Assembly (NCBI RefSeq): GCF_016065055.1
Contig: NZ_CP065856.1
Coordinates: 2,231,836-2,295,835 of the forward strand
Source of the DNA: Halosimplex litoreum
GTDB lineage: Archaea > Halobacteriota > Halobacteria > Halobacteriales > Haloarculaceae
Direction of reading: 5' to 3'
DNA length: 64,000 bases
The stretch's first letter is position 1; each line of letters starts with the position of its first letter. Below, one piece after another: positions 17,687 through 24,654 of this stretch. The translations under genes were made by a program, and so were the position numbers. The notes under the pieces were generated by a model. The model had not been told where the DNA came from. It ran no database searches and worked only from the letters and a program-made list of their open reading frames with translations.

Positions 17687-18001
17687 GTGACAGCCGACGC
17701 CACCGCCGACGGAGTCGCAGAGTGCGTCGTCGTCCGGTACGCCCCGGTCACCGACCGGATCACCGAGGAACTGGAAACCTCGCGATACGGCACCTACCTC
17801 CGCCGCACCGAGGCGGGACCGGTCGCGACCGGAGACGAGTGGGAGGGCTTCGTGAGCCGCGGCTGCGGCGCCACCGTGGACGTGACGCTTTCCGTCGGAG
17901 CAGTCGAAGGCGGCGACCGCGTCGGCGAGACGACCGAGTTCGAGTTCGCGCCCACGATCGAGGGCGACGAGGACGAGGCAGCGACCGGAGACGACGACTG
18001 A
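17687..18001 (+). CDS. Hypothetical haloarchaeal protein, 104 residues
   Basis: The likely start is the GTG at 17687, which begins VTADATADGVAECVVVRYAPV; the frame is open further upstream but that part is basic and not halophile-like. The protein is soluble and acidic, with an all-beta-looking central part (VDVTLSVGAVEGG) and a strongly acidic tail. It lies 80 bases after the Nudix fusion gene and converges with the MBL-fold gene. I do not recognise a family. Confidence 0.6.
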   Translation: MTADATADGVAECVVVRYAPVTDRITEELETSRYGTYLRRTEAGPVATGDEWEGFVSRGCGATVDVTLSVGAVEGGDRVGETTEFEFAPTIEGDEDEAATGDDD

Positions 18002-18013
18002 CCGGCTCGCCGC

Positions 18014-18760
18014 TCAGCGCTCGTCGAGGGCGACGGGGACGCCGGCCTCGGCCACGTCGGCGGCGAACTCCCGGGAGTCGGTTTCGAGGGTGGAGAAGGT
18101 GTTGTAGTGGACGGGGACGACGAGCTCGGGCTGCATGCGAGCGGCGAGGACGGCGGCCTCGTGGCGGTCCATCGTGAACCGCGGACCGATGGGCGGGCAG
18201 AACACCGACACCTCGACGTTCTGGTGGGGGCCGAGCGCGTCCGTGTCGCCGGGGTAGAGCACTCGCTTGCCCTCGACGTCGACGAGGAAGCCACAGCCGA
18301 AGCCTTCGGGGTGGAACGGCGTGCCGTCGGGGCGGGTGTGTGGCCCGTCCTCCTCGTTGTACGCCGGCACCGTCCAGAGCTGGACGTCGTCGACGTTCAC
18401 CACCTCTTTGTCACCGACCGTCACGACCTCGCAGGACAGTGAATCCAGCGGCGGGAGTTGGCGATCTTCGACTCCCGCTTCGATACCTTCGAAGGCGACG
18501 ACCGTCGTGTCCTCGTTCGCGACGCGTTCGACGCCCTCGGGGTCGTAGTGGTGGACGTGCGTGAGACACACCACGTCGGCGTCTTCCGGGCGGTAGTTCC
18601 GCGCCGGCGGGTGGCCGATCCCTTCGGTGTCGGGTTCCCACTCGCCCGTGAGGACGCCGTATCGCCCGGGATCGGTGTAGACGACGGTGTCCTCGCCGGC
18701 GAACCGCAACGTGGCGTAGCCCAGCCACTCGACGGTGATCCCGTCGTGGCGCACGGTCAT
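18014..18760 (-). CDS. MBL-fold metal-dependent hydrolase
   Basis: This 248-residue protein belongs to the UlaG-like branch of the metallo-beta-lactamase fold. The first metal motif reads THVHHYD (about residues 67-73), a variant of HxHxDH. The GDTD block near 168-171 and the late PVHYNTFS histidine follow. The domain starts with the typical TVEWLGYATLRF strand pair. The ATG at 18760 was chosen over an upstream start at 18913 because the intervening codons cross promoter-like, poorly coding sequence. Substrate unknown. Confidence 0.87.
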   Translation of the reverse strand: MTVRHDGITVEWLGYATLRFAGEDTVVYTDPGRYGVLTGEWEPDTEGIGHPPARNYRPEDADVVCLTHVHHYDPEGVERVANEDTTVVAFEGIEAGVEDRQLPPLDSLSCEVVTVGDKEVVNVDDVQLWTVPAYNEEDGPHTRPDGTPFHPEGFGCGFLVDVEGKRVLYPGDTDALGPHQNVEVSVFCPPIGPRFTMDRHEAAVLAARMQPELVVPVHYNTFSTLETDSREFAADVAEAGVPVALDER

Positions 18761-18891
18761 TGCTCGCCCTACGCGTCTCGGCGCACATAAGTCGGGTGCC
18801 TTTCCGCCGAGCGTGTGTGTGTATACGATGTAGTGCACTGGATACGTGCCGACTACGTGAACTTTTGAGAGGCGACGGCGAACCCCTCGGT

Positions 18892-18922
18892 GGTGGCGAT
18901 GACGAGCGGTCACGCCACTGAG
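18892..18922 (+). repeat. Diverged direct repeat, copy 1 (C/D'-like)
   Basis: The first 16 bases (GGTGGCGATGACGAGC) are identical to 20692-20707, and the rest to CACTGAG matches with three changes and one gap. With its flank it can fold as CCTCGGTGG (18885-18893, partly outside the repeat) against CCACTGAGG (18915-18923), enclosing the conserved loop. It contains GCGATGA and CTGA, which resemble box C and box D'. The downstream half present in copy 2 is absent here. Confidence 0.6.
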
Positions 18923-18950
18923 GCTCGGTCTCTGTTACAGCGGTTCAAGG

Positions 18951-19210
18951 AGAAAGCCCACGGATTCAGCCGTGGGATGAATCCGACAACAGCCGAAATA
19001 ACTACCACGATTCATATCGTAGACTGTGCTACCGAGCCTCGGGTAAGGATATGCACGCCAGCGGGGTGGTAAATGAAGCCCGCTATCCGAGTCGGGGGCC
19101 GCACTGGCACGGCCCACAACCCCACCGAACGACCCGAGTGGGGAACCTCCCCCTCGTGGGCACGGTCTGTGACCGTGGAACCCCACGACTTCACTCGTGG
19201 GAGGATGTCA
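18951..19210 (+). mobile_element. IS200/IS605-type end or non-autonomous derivative, no transposase
   Basis: A hairpin CCCACGG-ATTCAG-CCGTGGG lies at 18957-18976 and a second, CCCACGA-CTTCAC-TCGTGGG, near the right edge at 19182-19201, followed by AGGATGTCA, which matches the right ends I know of haloarchaeal IS200/IS605 elements. Between them are about 200 bases that are GC-rich in the last 150 and rich in small hairpins, similar in position to the TnpB guide RNA region. No tnpA or tnpB coding sequence is present; the short open frame at 19051-19239 has no recognisable domain. It sits directly beside the Fic gene's 3' end. Confidence 0.5.
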
Positions 19211-19239
19211 GTGGCTCCATCGTCGCGCCGGTCGGGTAG

Positions 19240-20505
19240 CTATCGCTCGGGGAGCTTCCACGCCTGCTGGATGTCCACGAGTTCGTCCGGGTTCGGGAGC
19301 GTGTTCGCGGGTCGTTCGACGATGTCCATGATCTCTGCCGCTCTGAAAACCCGGTTCTGTTCGTTGCCCGTTATCTCCTCGACGGCGCCGTCCGCTTCGA
19401 GTTCGTCGACGGCGTTGTTCGCGGTCTGGTAGACGACGCCGATCCGCTCGCTGGCTTCCCGGACCGTGAAGTACGGGTCTTCGAACAGTGCCAGCGACAG
19501 TCGGCGAACGGACTTGGCCGCGTCGGCGTATCGTCGCTCGTACTCCGTTCGCCTCTCGACGAGCAGCCTCGCACGGACGAACGCCTCCTCGGCCTGCTCG
19601 CGGATACCCCGTAAGAAGAACTGAAGCCACTCGTCCCACGCGCCTTCCTCGCTCACGGCGAGCAACCGATCGGCGTACTCGGTCCGGTAGCGTTCGATGT
19701 AGGAACTCAGGTAGAGCATCGGGTAGTGGAGCAAGCCGCTGGCGACGAGCATGAGGACGACGAGCAGTCGGCCGACCCGTCCGTTGCCGTCTTTGAACGG
19801 GTGTATCGTCTCGAACTGGTAGTGTGCGACCGCGATGTCGACTAGGTCCGGCCAGTCGGAGCCCTGCTGGACGAACCGTTCGAGGTCGTCCATCAGTCGC
19901 TCGACCCCATCGGGTTTCGGTGGGACGAACCGGATTCGCTTCCCCAACCCCTGCGGACTCTCCTCCTCGATCACGGCGTACCCCGGCCGGTACTCCCCCG
20001 GAAGCGGGTCGTCATCTTTCGATCGACCCTCCACGAGGAGCTGCTCGTGGAGCGACTTGACGAGTTCCGTCGTGATGCTCTCCCGTTCGATACCGGCGGT
20101 CCGGAGAAACGAGATCGCGTCGTCGAGCGCCCCGATGTAATTCCGGGCCTCTCTGACATCGGCCTCGTGACCGGTCTCGATCGGCTCTCGTATCTCGAGT
20201 TCGTCGACATCGTAGCGATAGATGTCCGAGACCGTGACGGCCGTCCCCTCGACCCGAGAGGACTGTTCGGCTTCTTTGTAGACGAACGAACTGAACACCG
20301 CGCCGGGATTGTCGATCTCGCTCCCGAGCCCTTCGAGCCGCCCGAGGGCCCACATCGCTCTCGAGACCTCGTTTACAATATCGTCAGAGAGTTCTACTGC
20401 TGGCGGCAACCTGTCCGGGAAGTACGCCTTCGGGAGCCGTTCGCTGGTCCGCAGCGGCATGTATTGACCGGGTGCACTCGACGGGAGATCGTATCCGTCT
20501 TTCAT
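19240..20505 (-). CDS. Fic-domain protein with internal inhibitory helix and C-terminal winged helix
   Basis: This 421-residue protein is a probable AMP-transferase (or deAMPylase). The Fic motif HPFKDGNGRVGR is complete at 235-246. The class II inhibitory motif SSRVEG is at 82-87 within the same chain, so no separate antitoxin is required. The N-terminal domain (about 15-110) is the usual Fic N-terminal helical part and residues about 335-400 look like a winged helix that could bind DNA. Its promoter region is distinctly AT-rich, with TTTTTAATG (minus strand) at 20529-20537. Together with the nearby IS-like ends this suggests acquisition by transfer. Targets are unknown. Confidence 0.92.
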   Translation of the reverse strand: MKDGYDLPSSAPGQYMPLRTSERLPKAYFPDRLPPAVELSDDIVNEVSRAMWALGRLEGLGSEIDNPGAVFSSFVYKEAEQSSRVEGTAVTVSDIYRYDVDELEIREPIETGHEADVREARNYIGALDDAISFLRTAGIERESITTELVKSLHEQLLVEGRSKDDDPLPGEYRPGYAVIEEESPQGLGKRIRFVPPKPDGVERLMDDLERFVQQGSDWPDLVDIAVAHYQFETIHPFKDGNGRVGRLLVVLMLVASGLLHYPMLYLSSYIERYRTEYADRLLAVSEEGAWDEWLQFFLRGIREQAEEAFVRARLLVERRTEYERRYADAAKSVRRLSLALFEDPYFTVREASERIGVVYQTANNAVDELEADGAVEEITGNEQNRVFRAAEIMDIVERPANTLPNPDELVDIQQAWKLPER

Positions 20506-20690
20506 TGTCTACCGTTGGACGGCGCTTCATTAAAAATTCCTCCGCAATTCTAAAATCAATTCTCCATTGGCGTAGTGCATTTCAATTTTTCGCGCAACCT
20601 CAGTATTGGAGACGATCTCCGTAGCCACTATCGAATTCCGTCCGGATATAGATTGAATATCCTTTTCAGCGACGCCGGAGTATCCACGTA
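20506..20690 (-). promoter_or_regulatory. AT-rich promoter region of the Fic gene
   Basis: This gene-free stretch is strikingly AT-rich for the window (runs such as TTAAAAATTCC and TTCAATTTTTCG). A TATA-like TTTTTAATG on the minus strand lies about 24-32 bases before the Fic ATG, so the transcript should be nearly leaderless. The low GC differs from neighbouring intergenic DNA and supports foreign origin. Nothing else was recognised before the repeat at 20691. Confidence 0.5.
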
Positions 20691-20758
20691 CGGTGGCGAT
20701 GACGAGCAGTTACCCCCACTGAGCCCCTTGTGACGAGGACTTTCACCGAGCCACCGTC
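20689..20758 (+). ncRNA. Candidate C/D-box-like small RNA (repeat copy 2)
   Basis: The segment has a perfect 7-bp terminal stem, CGGTGGC (20691-20697) with GCCACCG (20750-20756). Inside it are GCGATGA (20696-20702, one change from box C RUGAUGA), CTGA (20719-20722), GTGACGA (20730-20736, C'-like) and CCGA (20746-20749, weak box D). The order C-D'-C'-D is that of archaeal 2'-O-methylation guides. Two boxes are imperfect and the guide targets could not be checked, so this is a hypothesis. The remaining bases to 20822 show nothing else. Confidence 0.3.
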
Positions 20759-20822
20759 TCACGCCCGCGAGCGGCGGCGCTGTAGCGGATCGACGAGCAA
20801 CCGAAAACAGCGACCGCGCCCG

Positions 20823-21194
20823 TCAGAACGGCGACGCAGGCCCTTCGTCGCTGTCGGTCGTCTCGGCGGCGTCGAGCGGCCCGTCCCAGTCGTTGAGTCC
20901 GCCGTGGAGGCTCTCGACGGGACCGTCGACGCCCTCGTAGGAGCCGACCAGGCGGGCGGCCTGGACGCTGGATTTACCCATCGGGCAGACCGTCACGACG
21001 CGGTCGGCGCCGTCGAGTTCCTCGACGCGGTCGGTGAGTTGGTTCGCCGGGATGTTCTCGCTGCCGGGGATGTGCCCGCGCTGGAACGAGCCCGGGTTCC
21101 GGATGTCGACGATCCGGAGGTCGTCGGCGGGATCGCCGTCGCCGTTCGTGTCCAGTAGCTCCTGCAGTTCCTCGCCGGAGATCTCGCCGTCCAT
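20823..21194 (-). CDS. Rhodanese-like domain protein
   Basis: This 123-residue single-domain rhodanese has the active loop VCPMGKSS with the cysteine near residue 75, the entry motif IVDIRNPGSFQRGHIPGS and a C-terminal GGLNDW block. Such proteins carry sulfane sulfur or act as small phosphatase-like folds. The start at 21194 gives the acidic N-terminus MDGEISGEELQ; the open frame further upstream is arginine-rich and non-coding in character. It lies 70 bases downstream of the Nudix trio on the same strand. Confidence 0.88.
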   Translation of the reverse strand: MDGEISGEELQELLDTNGDGDPADDLRIVDIRNPGSFQRGHIPGSENIPANQLTDRVEELDGADRVVTVCPMGKSSVQAARLVGSYEGVDGPVESLHGGLNDWDGPLDAAETTDSDEGPASPF

Positions 21195-21264
21195 CGTTGG
21201 CGGCGATCGGTGGCCGGACGGCATATGTTCGTCGGAGTTCGGCGAGCGAACCCCCCGGTACGAC

Positions 21265-21870
21265 CTACAGCAGCCCCTCGTCGCGGGCGACCAGCAGAGA
21301 GGTGAGTGGGGCGGCGAACGGAACGTCGCGGGACCGAACGGCGGCCACGGCCTCCTCGGCGGGGACGGCGAACACCTCGATGTCCTCGCCGCCCTCGCGG
21401 TCGACGGCCCCGGGTACCAGGTCGGTCGCGTAGACGACGGCCTGCCGCATCCGGGTCCACGCCGTGGGTTCGAACACCTCCAGCAGTTCGGCCTCACCGG
21501 CCCGGAAGCCGGTCTCCTCGCGTAACTCGCGGACGCCCGCGTCGACGAACGACTCGCCGTCGTCGACCGCGCCGCCGGGGACCGTGAGCAGCGACCGATC
21601 GAGCCGGGCGTCGTACTGTTCGAGCAGGAGGAGATCGCCGCCGGCCGTCTCGGCGACGACGGCCACGAAGTCGCCGGGGTCGATCCAGTAGTAGCGGCTC
21701 ACCGCGCCGTCGGGCTGGCGGTACTCGTCGTAGCCGGCGCTGAAGTAGGGGTTCTCCCAGACGACCTCGGTGTCGAGGAGCGCCCAGTCGGCGCCGGCGT
21801 CGGCGGGCGGGTCGGCGAGGTCGGCTGCGCTCGCTGGCGTCGGTTCGGCGGGTTCGCCGTCGTCGGTCAC
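21265..21870 (-). CDS. Nudix hydrolase, third of a tandem trio
   Basis: This 201-residue protein has an intact Nudix box (G-x5-E-x7-RELREETGF, about residues 102-124) and the ADP-ribose-pyrophosphatase-like layout with an LEQYD strand before the box. Its GTG start overlaps the stop of the preceding Nudix gene (GTGA). All three members share a tyrosine/tryptophan motif such as YYWIDPGD or YYWLASAD near residue 60. Likely substrates are nucleoside diphosphate derivatives such as ADP-ribose; specificity cannot be read. Confidence 0.9.
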   Translation of the reverse strand: MTDDGEPAEPTPASAADLADPPADAGADWALLDTEVVWENPYFSAGYDEYRQPDGAVSRYYWIDPGDFVAVVAETAGGDLLLLEQYDARLDRSLLTVPGGAVDDGESFVDAGVRELREETGFRAGEAELLEVFEPTAWTRMRQAVVYATDLVPGAVDREGGEDIEVFAVPAEEAVAAVRSRDVPFAAPLTSLLVARDEGLL

Positions 21871-22433
21871 AGATACCCCTCCTCGCGAGCGAGCAACAAT
21901 CCGGTGAGCGTGATCCCCTTCGACGGACCCTCGCGGTCGCGGAGTCGGTCGATAGCTTCGTCGGCGGGGACCGTCTGCACGTCGATGTACTCGCCGTCGT
22001 CGAGGTCGCGCTCGCCGCGGTCGAGGTCGGTGGCGACGTACACGTGGCGGACGTACCGCGTCCACGGCGACAGCGTGTGCGTTTCGAGGTGCGACAGATC
22101 GTCGGCGACGAATCCGGTCTCCTCGCGCAGTTCGCGCGCGGCCGCCGCCGCCGGGTCCTCGCCGTCTTCGACGAACCCGCCCGGAAGGCCGAGCGATCGC
22201 TGGCGGTAGCGCGGTCGGTACTGCTCGACCATAACGAGCTCGTCGTCGTCGGTGAGCGCGAGGACGGCCGCCGCGTCGGCGGAGGCGAGCCAGTAGTACT
22301 CGCCCTCAGTTCCGTCCGGTCGCCTGACCACGTCGTAGCCCGCCTCGCAAAACGGCGTCTCCCAGGCGACGACCGCTTCGCGGACCGGCCACTCGGGGTC
22401 GTCGTCCGCCCAGGGCGGGTCCGGCGGACTCAC
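21867..22433 (-). CDS. Nudix hydrolase, second of a tandem trio
   Basis: This 188-residue protein has the intact box G-FVEDG-E-x7-RELREETGF and the MVEQYRPRYRQRSLGLPGG strand that precedes it. GTG start and stop codons overlap its neighbours by four bases on each side, so the three genes are read as one translationally coupled unit. It ends in LLLAREEGYL, comparable to LLVARDEGLL and ILLAKEDGLL in the other two, which shows common ancestry by duplication. Confidence 0.9.
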   Translation of the reverse strand: MSPPDPPWADDDPEWPVREAVVAWETPFCEAGYDVVRRPDGTEGEYYWLASADAAAVLALTDDDELVMVEQYRPRYRQRSLGLPGGFVEDGEDPAAAAARELREETGFVADDLSHLETHTLSPWTRYVRHVYVATDLDRGERDLDDGEYIDVQTVPADEAIDRLRDREGPSKGITLTGLLLAREEGYL

Positions 22434-23047
22434 AGCAGTCCGTCTTCCTTGGCGAGCAGGATCCCCTCGATGGTGGCGTCGTTGGCGGGTTCGCGCCGGG
22501 CCACGTCGAGCGCGTCGTCGATGGGGACCGTCGTCACCGAGAGGAACTCGTTGCCGTCGAGCTTGCGTTCGACCGGTTCGAGTCCCTCGGCGAAGACGAT
22601 CCCCCGGCGGTGGCGCAACACTCCGGTCGAACACCAGAAGTCCTCGATCAGGGAGATCCCGGCGGGGTCGAAGCCGGTCTCCTCGCGCAGTTCGCGGGCG
22701 CCGGCGGTCGTGAACGACTCGCCGTCCTCGACGATGCCGGCGGGGAGTTCGAGACACTGCTCGCCGATGACGGGGCGGTACTGGTCGACGAGGACGAGCT
22801 CGTCGCCGGACCGCGCGACGACGACGACGGCGTCGGGGAGTTCGGCCCAGTAGTAGGACTTCTCGCTGCCGTCGGGCTGCTCGACGCGGTCGTAGCCGCC
22901 GGTGTACCAGCCGGTCTCGTACTCGGTCGCGCGGTCGGTGACCGGCCAGTCGTGGTCGGGTTCGCGGACCGGTTCACCGGCGGCGGGGGCAACCGTCTCC
23001 CCGTCTTCGTGGCCCGCACCGTGATCTGCGTCCTCGGGGTCGTTCAT
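22430..23047 (-). CDS. Nudix hydrolase, first of a tandem trio
   Basis: This 205-residue protein has the box G-IVEDG-E-x7-RELREETGF and the LVDQYRPVIGEQCLELPAG strand typical of ADP-ribose pyrophosphatases. After the box it has EDFWCSTGVLRHRRGIVFA, where the other two read TAWTRMRQAVVYA or SPWTRYVRHVYVA, so substrate pockets have diverged. Its ATG overlaps the stop of the upstream membrane-protein gene. The acidic 30-residue N-terminal extension is unique to this member. Confidence 0.9.
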   Translation of the reverse strand: MNDPEDADHGAGHEDGETVAPAAGEPVREPDHDWPVTDRATEYETGWYTGGYDRVEQPDGSEKSYYWAELPDAVVVVARSGDELVLVDQYRPVIGEQCLELPAGIVEDGESFTTAGARELREETGFDPAGISLIEDFWCSTGVLRHRRGIVFAEGLEPVERKLDGNEFLSVTTVPIDDALDVARREPANDATIEGILLAKEDGLL

Positions 23048-23466
23048 GGTCGCTGTGAGACCGCGACCCGGTAAAGCGTGCCGTTGTACGAGACGAGGAC
23101 GCCCGACTCGGAGACGGCGGTCGCGTTGCGCGCCGACAGCGCCGACCGCTCGTCGAACGGCGAGTGGGTGAACGACTCCTTGAACCCCCACGGCCCCTCC
23201 CGGTAGGGGTCGGAGGTGCCGTTGCGGAGCGCCTGCGTGGTGTAGGGGTACTGTCGCTCCGAGAGCGCCGACCCGTTGACTGCGGCGCTTTCGTTGATCG
23301 ATGCCGTTCCGTTCGCCGACGCGTTCGCCGCGTCGACGGGCTCGGCGGTGACGTAGTAGGGGTCGCCGCTCGCGAGCAGCGACGGCAGGGCACCGAGCGC
23401 GAGCAGCGCGACCATCACTCCGAGGATCAACAGCACGGCGTTGCGAGTGACCCGGCGCATACCCAT
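23044..23466 (-). CDS. Membrane-anchored exported protein, sequon-rich
   Basis: This 140-residue protein has a basic start (MGMRRVTRN) and one hydrophobic helix at about 10-32, then an outside domain rich in N-glycosylation sequons (NAS, NGT, NES, NGS, NGT, NAT, NGT). It is the first gene of the unit with the three Nudix genes, joined by an ATGA overlap. No cysteine lipobox is present, so it is a signal-anchored protein. A second in-frame ATG at 23460 is possible. Family not recognised. Confidence 0.72.
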   Translation of the reverse strand: MGMRRVTRNAVLLILGVMVALLALGALPSLLASGDPYYVTAEPVDAANASANGTASINESAAVNGSALSERQYPYTTQALRNGTSDPYREGPWGFKESFTHSPFDERSALSARNATAVSESGVLVSYNGTLYRVAVSQRP

Positions 23467-23523
23467 CGCTACGGCAGAGCGCGTGAAAACGACACGGATA
23501 CGCGACCGCGACGGGCGAACGCG

Positions 23524-24003
23524 CTACTCGTCGCCCGCTTCGTCCGTGGCACCACCGGACTCGTCGGATCCGGCCCCGTCGCCGTCGACGACCATCTCGC
23601 GATAGATTCGACCGAACGCCTGCCGGCGGAGTGTGCCGACGGCGGCCTCCCGTTCCTGGTGAAACGTGGCGGCGACGACCGTCTCGGCGGCCGGCGCGGC
23701 GTGCCAGACGACGCTGTCGACGTTCTCGCTACCGACCTCGCGGACTTCGTAGTCGTCGTTCTCGGCGACCCAGTCGTCGAATGTCTCGCGCGAGCCGACG
23801 CGGACCTCCAGCATGGAGGCGAACAGTGCGTCGCGGGCGGTCTCGACGACATCGCTCGTCACGCGGTCGCGGTACTCCTCGGCGTCCATCTCCATGGCTT
23901 TCGCGGTCTCCTTGACGACGACCTGCGCCGTCGACCCGAGCGCTTCGTAGCGCTCGCGGGCCGCGGCGGCGGTCGCCGGCGCGATCGTCCCCTCGGTGTC
24001 CAT
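23524..24003 (-). CDS. Haloarchaeal protein, probably DUF5809
   Basis: This 159-residue acidic soluble protein has a helical first half (ARERYEALGSTAQVVVKETAKAM) and a mixed second half with VVWHAAPAAETVVAATFHQER. I recall this type as the haloarchaeal DUF5809 family, usually next to DUF5810, and the next gene upstream fits DUF5810; this naming is from memory. A disordered acidic tail ends it. Function unknown. Upstream and downstream gaps are short, so it is probably co-transcribed with the gene before it. Confidence 0.7.
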   Translation of the reverse strand: MDTEGTIAPATAAAARERYEALGSTAQVVVKETAKAMEMDAEEYRDRVTSDVVETARDALFASMLEVRVGSRETFDDWVAENDDYEVREVGSENVDSVVWHAAPAAETVVAATFHQEREAAVGTLRRQAFGRIYREMVVDGDGAGSDESGGATDEAGDE

Positions 24004-24027
24004 ACGACACGGTTCGGCCGCCGTGCC

Positions 24028-24555
24028 TTAGGAATTCCCGGTTTCGTCGCCGTCGGCCCCGGTCTCGGTCGCGTCTTCGGCGTCTCCGTCGTCGGTGCCA
24101 CCGTCGCCGCCGGCGTTCTCCCGACGCCTGCGCGTCAGCTCCTTCGCCTCGGCGAGCACGTCGTCGGTCTCGCCCTCGAAGTCGTCGAGGTCGGCGACGC
24201 CGCCCGGCGCCGCGCTCTCGACGGCGTCGGGGGTACCGGAGGCTCGACCGCCGCCGTATTGGTGGCCGTGGCCGTCGCCGTGCTGGTGGCCGCTCCCGTG
24301 GTCGTGCTGGTGACCGCCACCGTGGTCGTGGCCGCCGGTCGTGTCCTCGAAGACCTGCGGGAACTCCGCCTCCTCGGCGTGGTCGACGACGTGTTCGGCG
24401 AGTTCCGGCGGGTCCATCGCCGCCCAGCCGTCGATGCGGTCGTCGAGCCACGCCTCGTGGTCGCCCCCGCGGAGCATGGCCGTGAACGCGAGGTGGTTGG
24501 CGAGGTGCTCGGCGTCGGTCTGAGGGTCGCCGCAGACGGGACACGCGTAGCCCAT
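24028..24555 (-). CDS. Zinc-finger and His-rich haloarchaeal protein, probably DUF5810
   Basis: This 175-residue protein starts MGYACPVCGDPQ and carries HLANHLAFTAM soon after, giving a CxxC...HxxxH zinc site. A middle stretch (about 75-110) alternates His, Gly and Asp (HDHGGGHQHDHG), likely a metal-binding or flexible segment. The C-terminus is basic, then acidic and disordered. An in-frame start nine codons upstream (24582) exists, but the family N-terminus begins at the zinc finger. It precedes the DUF5809-like gene by 24 bases. Confidence 0.75.
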   Translation of the reverse strand: MGYACPVCGDPQTDAEHLANHLAFTAMLRGGDHEAWLDDRIDGWAAMDPPELAEHVVDHAEEAEFPQVFEDTTGGHDHGGGHQHDHGSGHQHGDGHGHQYGGGRASGTPDAVESAAPGGVADLDDFEGETDDVLAEAKELTRRRRENAGGDGGTDDGDAEDATETGADGDETGNS

Positions 24556-24654
24556 ACCCGACCCGACGACCGCGAGGCGCATATGCCTTTCAGGACCGGG
24601 CGCGCGTCGGGGGAGCCGACACACGTAAGGACCGGACGCTCGTCCTGTCGGGTG

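Noticed and set aside
19051-19239. A 62-codon frame inside the IS-like element as a gene
   Set aside because: It runs through the terminal hairpin and beyond the element's edge, has no domain, and its composition follows the hairpins rather than codon rules.
19240-20505. Fic gene as half of a two-gene toxin-antitoxin pair
   Set aside because: No small antitoxin gene is adjacent, and the inhibitory helix is in the same chain (SSRVEG at 82-87).
21265-23047. Nudix trio as an assembly duplication artefact
   Set aside because: The three copies are clearly diverged at protein and DNA level and have different N-terminal and post-box sequences.
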